64,000 bases of DNA from JAKAWQ01 sp963840545 (GCA_963840545.1 CAWIZE010000001.1:186001-250000), one strand, 5' to 3'. Counted from the stretch's first letter, positions 46,385 through 55,305 are shown. Notes: generated by a model not told the origin, from the sequence alone. Numbers and translations: made by a program.

Positions 46385-47110
46385 ATGCTGAAGCCCGAAA
46401 CCCTCAGCCTGCTCGGCGAAGCGAGCACCGCCACCCTCACCACGCAGCTCTTCAAGCGGGGTTTCCGCAACCTCTTCATGCAGGGCGTCCGCCCGCTCGG
46501 CCCGCCCGGGCGCAATCTCGTCGGCCCGGCCTTCACCCTCCGCTACATCCCGGCGCGCGAAGACCTCGACGTGATCGAGGCTTACGCCGACCCCGAGCAC
46601 CCGCAGCGCAAGGCGATCGAGACGGTGCCCGAGGGTCACGTCCTGGTGATCGATTGCCGCGGCGATGCGCGCGCCGCCGCCGCGGGCCATATCCTGATCA
46701 CCCGGCTTGCCGTGCGCGGCGCGGCCGGCCTCGTCTGCGATGGCGGCCTGCGCAATTCCGCGGCGATCCAGGCTCTGGATTTTCCCGTCTTCAGCGCCGG
46801 CCCCTCGGCCCCGCTCGGCCTGATCGCGCACCATGCCGCCGAATTCGGCCTGGGCATCGGCTGCGGCGGGGTCGCCGTCCTCCCCGGCGACCTGATCGTG
46901 GGCGATGCCGACGGCGTCGTGGTGATCCCGGCTTCGATCGCCGCGGAGGTCGCCGCCGATGCCGCCGCGCAGGAGGCGATGGAGGAGTTCATCCAGCTGC
47001 GCGTCGCCGGCGGGGCGAAGCTGCCGGGCACCTATCCGCCGAACGATGAGACGCGGGCCGCCTACGCGGCCTGGCGGAAAGAGCGCGCGAAAGGTCGGCC
47101 GAACGCCTGA
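46385..47110 (+). CDS. RraA-like family protein
   Basis: 241-aa member of the RraA/HMG-oxaloacetate aldolase fold. Key features: HVLVIDCRGDARAAAAGHIL near residue 86, GLVCDGGLRNSAAIQALDFP near residue 117 (Arg and Asp of the GxxxRD-like site) and GDLIVGDADGVVVIP near residue 168. In metabolic contexts such proteins are 4-hydroxy-4-methyl-2-oxoglutarate aldolases or oxaloacetate decarboxylases rather than RNase E regulators. It is 12 nt before malate synthase, which supports a role in C4 acid/glyoxylate metabolism. ATG 46385 is chosen because GAGGAGG precedes it; ATG 46361 is an alternative. Confidence 0.87.
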   Translation: MLKPETLSLLGEASTATLTTQLFKRGFRNLFMQGVRPLGPPGRNLVGPAFTLRYIPAREDLDVIEAYADPEHPQRKAIETVPEGHVLVIDCRGDARAAAAGHILITRLAVRGAAGLVCDGGLRNSAAIQALDFPVFSAGPSAPLGLIAHHAAEFGLGIGCGGVAVLPGDLIVGDADGVVVIPASIAAEVAADAAAQEAMEEFIQLRVAGGAKLPGTYPPNDETRAAYAAWRKERAKGRPNA

Positions 47111-47122
47111 GGGAGGATGGCG

Positions 47123-49300
47123 ATGGAACGCATCGATGCCGGCGGCCTCGCGATCGCCCGCCCGCTCTTCGACTTCGTGACCGCCGAGGCGCTGCCCGGG
47201 ACCGGCATCGCCGCGGCATCCTTCTGGGACGGCTTCGCCCGCCTGCTCGGCGAGTTCGCCGCCCCCAACCGCGCCCTCCTCGAGCGCCGCCGCGGCTTGC
47301 AGACGCGGATCGACGACTGGCACCGCGCGATGCGCGGCAGCCCCTTCGACGAAGCCGCCTATGCCGAGTTCCTCCGCGATATCGAGTATCTCCTGCCGGA
47401 GCCTCCGGATTTCGCCATCGCCACCACCGGCGTCGATCCCGAGATCGCAACCATGGCCGGCCCGCAGCTCGTCGTCCCGGTGATGAACGCGCGCTATGCG
47501 CTCAACGCCGCCAATGCGCGCTGGGGCAGCCTCTATGACGCGCTCTACGGCACCGACGCGCTGCCCGAGGACGGCGGCGCGGCACGCGGCCCGGGCTACA
47601 ACCCGGGCTATAACAAGGTACGCGGGGCGCGGGTCATCGCGCGCGGGCGCGAAATCCTCGACGAGGCGGCGCGGCTCTCCTTCGGCAGCCATGCCGACCT
47701 CATCGCCTACCAGGTCGAGGGCGAAACGCTCACCGGCCTCCGCGAAGACGGGCGGCGGGTGAAGCTCGCCCGGCCCGAGCAGTTCGCAGGCTTCCGCGGC
47801 GAGCCCCACCGCCCGGAAGCCGTGCTGCTGCGCAATCACAATCTGCACCTCGAGCTTCGCATCGATCCCGCCCACCCGATCGGCCGGACCGATCGCGCCC
47901 ATATCGCCGACATCCTGCTCGAGGCGGCGATCACCACCATCGTCGATCTCGAGGATTCGATCGCCGCGGTCGATGCCGAGGACAAGGTCGCCGCCTACCG
48001 CAACTGGCTCGGGCTGATGCAGGGCACCCTCACCGCGCGCTTCGCCAAGGACGGCCGCGAAACCGACCGCGCGCTCGCCCCCGACCGCGCCTACTCGGCC
48101 CCCGACGGCAGCGCCTTCGCGCTTCCGGGCCGGAGCCTCATGCTGGTGCGCAATGTCGGCCACCACATGATGACGGACGCGGTGCTCGACGCCGCGGGCA
48201 ACGAGACCCCGGAGGGCATCCTCGATGCGGCGGTGAGCGTGCTGATCGGCATCCACGACCTCCGCCGCGCCGGCGCCTTCCGCAACAGCCGCGCCGGCGC
48301 GATCTACATCGTCAAGCCGAAGATGCACGGGCCCGACGAGGTGGCGTTCGCCAACGCGCTGTTCGGGCGCGTCGAGGAGTTTTTCTCCCTTCCGCCCAAC
48401 ACCGTAAAAATGGGAATCATGGACGAGGAGCGGCGCACCACGGTGAACCTCAAGGCCTGCATCCAGGCCGCCAAGGATCGGGTGGTGTTCATCAACACCG
48501 GCTTCCTCGACCGCACCGGCGACGAGATCCACACCTCGATGGAGGCCGGCGCGATGATCCGCAAGAACGACATGCGCCGCGCGCCCTGGATGCTCGCCTA
48601 TGAGGACTGGAACGTCGATATCGGGCTCGCCTGCGGCCTCGCCGGCAAGGCCGAGATCGGCAAGGGCATGTGGGCGATGCCCGACCGGATGGCCGACATG
48701 CTGGCGCAGAAGATCGCCCATCCCCAGGCGGGCGCCAACACCGCCTGGGTGCCCTCGCCGACGGCGGCGACGCTGCATGCGCTGCACTACCATGCCGTGG
48801 ACGTCGCCGCCCGCCAGGCCGAGCTTGCCGGCCGCCGGCGGGCCAAGCTCGCCGACCTCCTCGCCATCCCCACCGCCGCCGGGGCCAACTGGTCGGCCGA
48901 GATGGTGCAGGAGGAGCTCGACAACAACGCCCAGGGCATCCTCGGCTACGTGGTGCGCTGGATCGACCAGGGGATCGGCTGCTCGAAGGTGCCCGACATC
49001 CACGATGTCGGGCTGATGGAGGACCGCGCGACCCTCCGCATCTCGAGCCAGCACATCGCCAACTGGCTGCACCAGGGGATCGCCTCCAGCGAGCAGGTGC
49101 TGGCGACGCTCCGCCGCATGGCCGCCGTCGTGGACCGCCAGAACGCGGGCGATCCGGCGTACCGGCCGATGGCGCCCGGGTTCGACGGGCCGGCCTTCCG
49201 CGCCGCCCGCGATCTCGTCCTCAAGGGCCGCGAGCAGCCGAACGGCTATACCGAGTGGATCCTCCACCATTACCGGCGCGAGGCGAAGGGCGCCGGCTGA
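47123..49300 (+). CDS. glcB: Malate synthase G
   Basis: Condenses glyoxylate and acetyl-CoA to malate; 725 aa, the usual size of the monomeric G form. Landmarks: TTIVDLEDSIAAVDAEDKVA near residue 273, the catalytic Arg in SLMLVRNVGHHMMTDA near residue 338, IVKPKMHGPDEVAFANALF near residue 396, FINTGFLDRTGDEIHTSMEA near residue 455, and the general-base Asp in LMEDRATLRISSQHIANWLH near residue 633. ATG 47123 is preferred to ATG 47117 because GGGAGG lies seven bases before it but directly abuts the first. Confidence 0.96.
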   Translation: MERIDAGGLAIARPLFDFVTAEALPGTGIAAASFWDGFARLLGEFAAPNRALLERRRGLQTRIDDWHRAMRGSPFDEAAYAEFLRDIEYLLPEPPDFAIATTGVDPEIATMAGPQLVVPVMNARYALNAANARWGSLYDALYGTDALPEDGGAARGPGYNPGYNKVRGARVIARGREILDEAARLSFGSHADLIAYQVEGETLTGLREDGRRVKLARPEQFAGFRGEPHRPEAVLLRNHNLHLELRIDPAHPIGRTDRAHIADILLEAAITTIVDLEDSIAAVDAEDKVAAYRNWLGLMQGTLTARFAKDGRETDRALAPDRAYSAPDGSAFALPGRSLMLVRNVGHHMMTDAVLDAAGNETPEGILDAAVSVLIGIHDLRRAGAFRNSRAGAIYIVKPKMHGPDEVAFANALFGRVEEFFSLPPNTVKMGIMDEERRTTVNLKACIQAAKDRVVFINTGFLDRTGDEIHTSMEAGAMIRKNDMRRAPWMLAYEDWNVDIGLACGLAGKAEIGKGMWAMPDRMADMLAQKIAHPQAGANTAWVPSPTAATLHALHYHAVDVAARQAELAGRRRAKLADLLAIPTAAGANWSAEMVQEELDNNAQGILGYVVRWIDQGIGCSKVPDIHDVGLMEDRATLRISSQHIANWLHQGIASSEQVLATLRRMAAVVDRQNAGDPAYRPMAPGFDGPAFRAARDLVLKGREQPNGYTEWILHHYRREAKGAG

Positions 49301-49311
49301 GGCGGGCGCGC

Positions 49312-50325
49312 GTGCCATCCCCGCCGCCCTTCGTCCTCTTCGCCGCGGCCTTCACGGACGGGTGCGGGGACGGCTACGCGCGGCGGCTCGCCGCCCTGCT
49401 CGACATCCCCGTGCTCGCGCTGGCCGGCCGCACGCCGCTGGCCGACGAGGCCGCCTACACGGCCGCGCGCGCCGCCTGGGAGGCGCTCGCCCCGGAGACG
49501 CGGCCGCTGATCGCGCTCTCGGTGCTCCCCGCCTTCGCCCCGCTCGCCCAGCAGCTCGGCGCGCGCGGCGCGGTGGTGGTGGCGCACCAGCCGCTCGCCG
49601 AGGCCTCGGGCCTGCCCGAAGCGGAACGGGAATGGCTCGCCGTCGCCGAGCGGCAGGTGCTGGCGCTGGCGCCCGACCTGATCGCCAGCAGCGAGGCGGC
49701 GGCCGAGGCGATCGTCCGCGAAGCCGCCGTGCCGCGCGGGCGCATCACGGTCATCGCGCCGCCGACGCCCGCGCTCTCCCGCGCCCGCGGGTCCGGCGCG
49801 CCGGGGGCGGCGATCCTCGCCAAGGGCGCGCTCCTGCCGGCAAGCGCGCACGAGCTGCTGCTCGCCGCACTCGGCGGCCTCGCCGACCTCGACTGGCGGC
49901 TCTCGATCGTCGGCGCCGCACCCGATGCGGATTACGCGGCCCATCTCGCGCGCCTCGGCGACGAGCTCGGCCTCGCCACCCGCCTCCGCTTCGCCCCGCC
50001 GGCGGAGGCCGAGGCGCTGTGGCAGGAGGCCGACCTCTTCGCGCTGGCCGCCGCCGGGCCCGGCTACCGCATGGCCGCCGCCGCGGCGCTCAAGCGCGGG
50101 CTGCCGCTCGCCATCTGCGGCGACGCCACGACCACGCCCGCGGTGCCGCCCGAGGCCGGCGCGATCGCCCCGCCCGGCGACCGCGTCCAGCTCGCCCGGG
50201 CGCTCCGGCGGCTCATCTTCGACCGCGCGCTCCGCGGCGAGATGGCCGAAGCCGCCTGGCGCGCCGGCGCCGCCCTGCCGCGCGGCGAAGACGCGGCCGA
50301 GCGCCTCGCCGCGGCGCTCGGCTGA
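49312..50325 (+). CDS. Glycosyltransferase-like protein (GT4/GT-B type)
   Basis: 337 aa, alanine-rich. The C-terminal half has GT-B features: LDWRLSIVGAAPDADYAAHL near residue 195, LRFAPPAEAEALWQEADLFA near residue 227 and GYRMAAAAALKRGLPLAICG near residue 250, resembling glycosyltransferase group 1. The N-terminal half has the general pattern of the acceptor domain but no clear motif. The start is a GTG at 49312, 11 nt after the malate synthase stop; the open frame upstream is a shadow of glcB. Ends 10 nt before the sugar-acid kinase. Confidence 0.72.
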   Translation: MPSPPPFVLFAAAFTDGCGDGYARRLAALLDIPVLALAGRTPLADEAAYTAARAAWEALAPETRPLIALSVLPAFAPLAQQLGARGAVVVAHQPLAEASGLPEAEREWLAVAERQVLALAPDLIASSEAAAEAIVREAAVPRGRITVIAPPTPALSRARGSGAPGAAILAKGALLPASAHELLLAALGGLADLDWRLSIVGAAPDADYAAHLARLGDELGLATRLRFAPPAEAEALWQEADLFALAAAGPGYRMAAAAALKRGLPLAICGDATTTPAVPPEAGAIAPPGDRVQLARALRRLIFDRALRGEMAEAAWRAGAALPRGEDAAERLAAALG

Positions 50326-50335
50326 TGCCCCTCCA

Positions 50336-51649
50336 ATGACGCCACTCCTGGGCGCCATCGCCGACGACTTCACCGGCGCGACCGACCTCGCCGCCATGCT
50401 GGTCAAGGGCGGCATGCGCACCGTCCAGACCATCGGCGTGCCGGAAGCGGGCGAGACCGTCCCCGGCTGTGACGCCGTCGTGGTCTCGCTCAAGTCGCGC
50501 ACCGCGCCGCCCGCCTCTGCCTGCGCCCAGAGCCTCGCCGCCCTCGCCTGGCTCCGCGCGGCCGGCTGCCGGCAGTTCTTCTTCAAATACTGCTCGACCT
50601 TCGACAGCACCGATCAGGGCAATATCGGGCCGGTGGCGGATGCGCTGCTGGCCGCCCTCGGCGCCCGCTTCGCGCTCGCCTGCCCGGCCTTCCCGGCCAA
50701 TGCGCGCAGCGTCTACCAGGGCCACCTCTTCGTCGGCGCGGCGCTCTTGAGCGAGAGCGGGATGGAGAACCATCCGCTGACGCCGATGCGCGATCCCAAC
50801 CTCGTGCGCGTGCTCGGCCGCCAGACCAAGGGCGGCGTCGGCCTTGTCCCATACGCAACCGTCGCCGCCGGCGCGGGCGCCATCGCCGCGGCGATGGCGG
50901 CACTCGAGCAAGCCGGACAGCGCTACGCGATCGTCGATGCGGTGAGCGATCAGGACCTGCTGGCGATCGGCGCGGCCGCCGCCGGCCACTTGCTGATCAC
51001 CGGCGGCTCCGGAATCGCGATGGGCCTGCCTGCCAATTTTCGCCGCGCCGGGCTGCTGCCCGAATCCGGCGCAACCGCCGCGCGCCTGCCTTCTCTCGCC
51101 GGTCACGCGGCGATCCTCGCCGGCTCCTGCTCGCCGGCGACGCTGGCGCAGATCGCCGCGGCCACGGACCTGCCGCACTTCGCGCTCGATCCGCTGCGCA
51201 CGCCCGATGCCGACCGCCTCGCCGCCGCGGCGCTCGCCTGGGCCGGAGAAAAACTCGGCGCGACACCGATCCTGATCGCCGCCTCGGCGCCGCCCGAGCA
51301 GGTCGCTTCACTGCAGGCGCGGCTCGGACGCGAGCGCGCCGGCGCGCTGATCGAGGACGCGCTCGCCACGATCGCCGCGGGGCTGGTCGCGCGCGGCGTG
51401 CGCCGCCTGGTGGTCGCGGGCGGCGAGACTTCCGGCGCGGTGGTGGCGAAGCTCGGGCTGCGGCGCCTCACCATCGGCGAGGAGATCGCGCCGGGCGTGC
51501 CCTGGACACTCGCCGAGGGTGGCGCCGAGGGCGGCGCCGAGGGTGGCGCCGAGGGCAGCGGAGAAAAACTGCTGCTCGCGCTCAAGTCGGGCAATTTCGG
51601 CCCCCGCGCCTTCTTCCGTGATGCCTTCGCGATGCTCGCCCCGTGCTGA
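50336..51649 (+). CDS. Four-carbon acid sugar kinase (OtnK/DUF1537 family)
   Basis: 437-aa kinase of the 3-oxo-tetronate 4-kinase family, used to break down threonate, erythronate and related acids. Landmarks: LLGAIADDFTGATDLAAML at residue 4, KYCSTFDSTDQGNIGPVADA near residue 83, CPAFPANARSVYQGHLFVG near residue 120, and a late VAGGETSGAVVAKLG nucleotide-binding motif. A short in-frame run of 12-bp repeats (GGCGCCGAGGGY, 51520-51555) encodes EGGAEGGAEGGAEG before the last strand. The dehydrogenase and aldolase partners are not adjacent. The stop starts a 17-nt tandem array. Confidence 0.9.
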   Translation: MTPLLGAIADDFTGATDLAAMLVKGGMRTVQTIGVPEAGETVPGCDAVVVSLKSRTAPPASACAQSLAALAWLRAAGCRQFFFKYCSTFDSTDQGNIGPVADALLAALGARFALACPAFPANARSVYQGHLFVGAALLSESGMENHPLTPMRDPNLVRVLGRQTKGGVGLVPYATVAAGAGAIAAAMAALEQAGQRYAIVDAVSDQDLLAIGAAAAGHLLITGGSGIAMGLPANFRRAGLLPESGATAARLPSLAGHAAILAGSCSPATLAQIAAATDLPHFALDPLRTPDADRLAAAALAWAGEKLGATPILIAASAPPEQVASLQARLGRERAGALIEDALATIAAGLVARGVRRLVVAGGETSGAVVAKLGLRRLTIGEEIAPGVPWTLAEGGAEGGAEGGAEGSGEKLLLALKSGNFGPRAFFRDAFAMLAPC

Positions 51650-51707
51650 GGAACGACAGCACCTGACGAGCAACAGCACCTGACGAGCAACAGCACCTGA
51701 CGAAGAA
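51647..51707 (+). repeat. Stop-anchored tandem repeat, 3 x 17 nt plus gene stop
   Basis: Three copies of CAGCACCTGACGAGCAA (51657-51707, last copy with two changes). TGA occurs at 51664, 51681 and 51698, and the kinase stop TGA at 51647 is exactly 17 nt before the first, so it is in phase with the array. All three frames are closed. Confidence 0.95.
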
Positions 51708-51711
51708 AAAG

Positions 51712-51737
51712 AAAGGGCGCCCCGAAGGGCGCCCTTT
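51712..51737. terminator. Bidirectional terminator between the kinase and the H1-like gene
   Basis: Perfect 11-bp stem AAAGGGCGCCC / GGGCGCCCTTT with a CGAA tetraloop. It has A-rich sequence on its left (AAGAAAAAG), which gives a T-rich tail for the minus strand, so it should work best as the terminator of the H1-like gene. It serves both convergent genes. Confidence 0.9.
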
Positions 51738-51763
51738 GCAGGCTCGCGAAGAGTTGGGCCTAT

Positions 51764-52156
51764 TCAGCCCATCTCGTCGGTATCGGTAGAGAAGGGTTCC
51801 GCGGCGGCGGGTGTCGCGGCGGCCTTGCGCGCACGACGCACCGGGGCCTTGCGGGCCTTCTTGACGGCCTTGACGGCCCTGGCGGCCTTGCGCACCGGCG
51901 CCTTGCGGGTCGTCGCCGCCTTGCGCCGGGTGGTCGTTTTCTTCTTCGCGGCGACCTTGCGCGTTGCCGTCTTGCGCGTGGTGGCCTTGCGCCGGGTCGT
52001 CGTCTTCTTCTTGGCGGCGAGCTTGCGCGTGGCGGGCTTGCGCACGGCGGTCTTGCGCCGGGTCGTGGTCTTCTTCTTCGCGGCCTTGCGCGTCGTCGCG
52101 CGCATCGCCATCGGCTGGGCGCGCGGCTGCTTGGCGCCGGATTCTTCGTTACTCAC
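51764..52156 (-). CDS. Histone H1-like lysine/arginine-rich repeat protein
   Basis: 130 aa, extremely basic: repeated blocks AAKKKTTTRRK and RKxATRK occupy residues 18-115, ending in an acidic/neutral tail PFSTDTDEMG. It resembles eukaryotic H1 tails and bacterial H1-like proteins (HctB, BpH1, AlgP type) that compact DNA or bind RNA. The repeat number in such genes often varies between strains. The start is the GTG at 52156 with AGGAGTTTCATCAC upstream. It has its own terminator and a 459-nt upstream region, so is probably monocistronic. Confidence 0.88.
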   Translation of the reverse strand: MSNEESGAKQPRAQPMAMRATTRKAAKKKTTTRRKTAVRKPATRKLAAKKKTTTRRKATTRKTATRKVAAKKKTTTRRKAATTRKAPVRKAARAVKAVKKARKAPVRRARKAAATPAAAEPFSTDTDEMG

Positions 52157-52615
52157 GTGATGAAACTCCTTTGTGCGGTGGGTAGGACAAGGGCCGGGCC
52201 GCGCCATTGCATGGCCATGCGGTCCGGCCACCGCGGGCGGTCGCGTCGCAACTGCGAACGCCCGCGGCCAGTCCGACGGTCCGATGCGAGCGAGGCTCCG
52301 GCGCACGGACGAAGCAGAGAGCCGCATCGGATGCGACCTTGCCTCGCGTTACCGCCGACCGTTCTCCGATCATGGTCCGGACTCCGCCACGCGGGTTGCG
52401 CTGCCTTGTCCGAACGAGCCTCCGGTCCATCGACCGTCCTTCCTCGATGCGTGCATCCGCGAATTCTAGTCCGCGTATATGCGAATCGGCCGCGGGCACA
52501 GCGACTCCGCTATTCCGCTTATGACCATCGCGTGTCAAACAAAAAGCAACCGTTGCCGAGCGGTTCCGATCATTTTTTTCGCAAATCGCCGCGGCGAGAG
52601 CACGCCGCGCGCTGA
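52157..52615. other. Intergenic region upstream of the H1-like gene
   Basis: 459 nt with no supported gene. The plus-strand frame covering it is arginine/proline-rich and lacks features. It is slightly less GC-rich near 52450-52580, with TTTTTTT at 52574 and a CGCGGCG-TGCTCT-CGCCGCG type inverted repeat near the prpC stop. It probably holds the promoter of the H1-like gene; no box is clear enough to call. Confidence 0.4.
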
Positions 52616-53755
52616 TCAACGCTCCCGGATCGGCAGCACGGGACGCTGTGCTGCACCCGTATACACCGAGAGCGGGCGGATCAGACGGTTGTCGGCGTCC
52701 TGCTCGAAAATGTGCGCGGCCCACCCGGAGAGGCGGGCGGCGACGAAGATCGGCGTGAACATCGGGGTCTCGAATCCCATCAGGTGGTACGCGGGGCCGG
52801 CGGGAAAATCGAGGTTGGGATGGATGTTTTTCCGCTCCAGCATCTCGGCGGCGAGGATCCGGCTGATCTCCATCCAGCGCGCATCCCCGACCACCTCGGC
52901 CATCTTCTCGGCGTATCTGGTCATCGTCGGGACCCGCGAATCGCCGCTCTTGTAGACGCGGTGGCCGAAGCCCATCACCAGCGCGCGGTGATCGAGGCGG
53001 TCGTTGATCCAGCCATGCGCCTGCTCCGGCGAGCCGATCTCCTCCAGCATGTGCATCACCGCCTCGTTGGCCCCGCCGTGCAGCGGGCCCTTGAGTGCCG
53101 CGATCGCGGCGGTGACGGCGCCGTGGATCTCCGCCTCGGTCGAACTCACGGTGCGGGCGGTGAAGGTCGAGGCGTTGAAGCTGTGCTCGGCATAGAGGAT
53201 GAGGGAGACGTCGAACGCCTTGACCACCTCGGGCGCCGGCACCTTGCCGAAGCACATATGGAAGAAGTTCTCGGCGAAACCGAGGTCGGGGCGCGGCGCG
53301 TGGACGCGGAGCCGGTGGCCGAGACGGTAATTGGCGGCGATCGCAGTCGGGATTTTCGCCAGCAGGCGGAGCGCTTTCCGTCGCGTCGCCGCGGCCGAGT
53401 TGTCCGCCGTCTCGGGATCCTCGAGGCCCATGAAGGAAACCGCCGTGCGGATCGCGTCCATCGGATGGGCGCGGCGGGGAAAGGCCTCGATCACGGAGCG
53501 CAGCCGCGGCGTGATGCGCCGCTCGGCTCTCTCTTCCTTCTCGAACGCCGCAAGCTGGCGGCGGTTCGGCAGCTCGCCGTTCCATAAGAGATAGACCACC
53601 TCCTCGAAACGGCAGGTCTCGGCGAGGTCCTGCACCGCATAGCCGCGATAGGTGAGGCTGTTGGTCTCCGGCATCACCTTGGAGACCGCGGTGGTGTCGG
53701 CATAGACGCCGACCAGGCCCTTCTTCACCTCTTGCTCGTTCATCCGATCGGTCAT
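52616..53755 (-). CDS. prpC: Citrate synthase family protein, probably 2-methylcitrate synthase
   Basis: 379 aa, the short form of the citrate synthase fold. Catalytic landmarks: LKGPLHGGANEAVMHMLEEI (His) near residue 220, VMGFGHRVYKSGDSRVPTM (His) near residue 265, and the Asp region in NIHPNLDFPAGPAYHLMGF near residue 315. GVYADTTAVSKVMPETNSLT at the N-terminus is typical of PrpC/CitA short forms. Location after prpD supports 2-methylcitrate synthase (propionyl-CoA + oxaloacetate). The start ATG 53755 is at the end of a stop-anchored 17-nt array; a second ATG lies four codons in. prpB is not nearby. Confidence 0.88.
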   Translation of the reverse strand: MTDRMNEQEVKKGLVGVYADTTAVSKVMPETNSLTYRGYAVQDLAETCRFEEVVYLLWNGELPNRRQLAAFEKEERAERRITPRLRSVIEAFPRRAHPMDAIRTAVSFMGLEDPETADNSAAATRRKALRLLAKIPTAIAANYRLGHRLRVHAPRPDLGFAENFFHMCFGKVPAPEVVKAFDVSLILYAEHSFNASTFTARTVSSTEAEIHGAVTAAIAALKGPLHGGANEAVMHMLEEIGSPEQAHGWINDRLDHRALVMGFGHRVYKSGDSRVPTMTRYAEKMAEVVGDARWMEISRILAAEMLERKNIHPNLDFPAGPAYHLMGFETPMFTPIFVAARLSGWAAHIFEQDADNRLIRPLSVYTGAAQRPVLPIRER

Positions 53756-53808
53756 CGGCCAATGCTCCCTCTCATCGGTGCTCCCCTATCATCGGTGCTC
53801 CCCTCTCA
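53755..53808 (-). repeat. Stop-anchored repeat carrying Shine-Dalgarno-ATG units between prpD and prpC
   Basis: On the minus strand the unit is TGAKAGGGGAGCACCGA (17 nt, twice), then a 20-nt variant TGAGAGGGAGCATTGGCCGA. TGA occurs at first bases 53808 (the prpD stop), 53791, 53774 and 53754, covering all frames. Each unit ends GGGGAGCACCGATG or similar, so each also holds a purine-rich site and an ATG; the last is the prpC start. Confidence 0.92.
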
Positions 53809-55305
53809 GAAGAGTCCCGGCTTGCCCGCGGCAAGCTTGTCCACCGGCAGGGCGATGTTGAGCCGCTCCAGCCCGCCGGCCTCGAGCCGCGGCAGCGCCT
53901 CCGCCGCGGCGAGGAAGCGTTCCGCCGCCGCGGGCGCGATGATCCCCTCGGTCAGGGCGCGGAATTTGCGGATATAGTCCTCCCGGCCGAACGGCCGCGC
54001 GCCCAGCGGATGCGCGTTCGCCACCGCCATCTCGTCCTCGATCACCCGCCCGTCGCGCAGGAATATCTCGACCCGGCCGCCGAACGCCTTCTCCTTCGGA
54101 TCCGCCGCATGGTAGCGGCGCGTCCATTCGGGGTCCTCGCGGGTCTCGATCTTGTGCCAGAGCGCCACCGTCGCGGGCCGCGCGGCGCGCCGCGGCGCAT
54201 AGCTCCTCACGTGGTGCCAGGCGCCGTCCTCGAGCGCGACGGCAAAGATGTACATGATCGAATGGTCGAGCGTCTCGCGGCTCGCCTTCGGGTCCATCTT
54301 CTCCGGATCGCCGGCGCCGGTGCCGATCACGGCGTGGGTATGGTGGCTGGTGTGGATGACGATGCGCTCGACCTCGGCCAAATCGGCGATCCGTTCGCGC
54401 ATGCGAAAGGCGAGATCGATCAGCGCCTGCGCCTGGTATTCGGCGCTGTGCTCCTTGGTGAAGCTGTCCAGGATCGCGCGCTTGGCCTCGCCCGGCGCCG
54501 GCAGCGGCACCTGGTAGCGCGCCTCCGGCCCGTCGAGCAGCCAGGCGATCACCGCATCCTCGCCCTCATAGATCGGGCTCGGGCTGCCTTCCCCGCGCAT
54601 CGCCCGATCGACCGCCTCGACCGCGAGCTTGCCCGCATGCGCCGGCGCGAAGGCCTTCCACGAGCTGATCTCGCCCTTGCGCGACTGGCGCGTCGTGCAG
54701 CTCACATGCACCGCCTGCTGCACCGCCTGGTAGATCGTCGCCGCCGGCAGCCTGAGCAGCGTGCCGATGCCGGCGGCCTGCGCCGGGCAGAGATGGGCGA
54801 TGTGGTCGATCTTGTGCGCGTGCAGCGAGATCGCGCGCACGAGGTCGATCTGGATCTCGTAGCCGGTCGCAATCGCCCGCACGAGATCGGCCCCCGAGCG
54901 CCCGCTCGCCTGCGCCACCGCGAGGATCGGCGGGATATTGTCGCCGGGATGCGAATACTCGGCGGCAAGAAACGTGTCGTGCATGTCGAGCTCGCGCACC
55001 GCGACACCGTTCGCCCAGGCCGCCCATTCCGGGCTCACCGCGCGCGTCCCGGGCACGCCGAAAACCCTCGCACCCCCCTTGCGCGGATGGCCGAGCGCCA
55101 TCGCCCGCGCCGTCGTCGGCGCACGCCGGTTGATCGCCGCGATCGCCACCGCGGCATTGTCGATGATCCGGTTGACGATCATCTCCTCGACCGCCGGCGC
55201 AACCCCGACCCGGTCCGCCGCCACGGCGGCGATCTTCCAGGCGAGCTGCTCCTCGCGCGGCAGGCGCGACCGCGATGAATGGACCCGAACCTCGTGCAGG
55301 ATCAT
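53806..55305 (-). CDS. prpD: MmgE/PrpD family protein, probable 2-methylcitrate dehydratase
   Basis: 499 aa, the length of PrpD. Landmarks: NRIIDNAAVAIAAINRRAP near residue 45, ELDMHDTFLAAEYSHPGDNI near residue 100, HIAHLCPAQAAGIGTLLRLP near residue 156, and SCTTRQSRKGEISSWKAFAP near residue 185. The ATG at 55305 follows CCGGGAGGAAGCGGC. It is paired with a prpC-like gene downstream and so likely acts in the methylcitrate cycle for propionate, although the methylisocitrate lyase gene is elsewhere. Confidence 0.9.
   Translation of the reverse strand: MILHEVRVHSSRSRLPREEQLAWKIAAVAADRVGVAPAVEEMIVNRIIDNAAVAIAAINRRAPTTARAMALGHPRKGGARVFGVPGTRAVSPEWAAWANGVAVRELDMHDTFLAAEYSHPGDNIPPILAVAQASGRSGADLVRAIATGYEIQIDLVRAISLHAHKIDHIAHLCPAQAAGIGTLLRLPAATIYQAVQQAVHVSCTTRQSRKGEISSWKAFAPAHAGKLAVEAVDRAMRGEGSPSPIYEGEDAVIAWLLDGPEARYQVPLPAPGEAKRAILDSFTKEHSAEYQAQALIDLAFRMRERIADLAEVERIVIHTSHHTHAVIGTGAGDPEKMDPKASRETLDHSIMYIFAVALEDGAWHHVRSYAPRRAARPATVALWHKIETREDPEWTRRYHAADPKEKAFGGRVEIFLRDGRVIEDEMAVANAHPLGARPFGREDYIRKFRALTEGIIAPAAAERFLAAAEALPRLEAGGLERLNIALPVDKLAAGKPGLF

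Noticed and set aside
51520..51560. 12-bp repeats in the sugar-acid kinase gene as a CRISPR-like or regulatory array
   Set aside because: They are in frame and encode a short GGAE linker, so they are ordinary coding repeats. No CRISPR array was seen anywhere in the window.
52157..52615. 152-aa plus-strand frame upstream of prpC
   Set aside because: Arginine-rich low-complexity sequence with no start site or family features; the segment is better seen as regulatory sequence.
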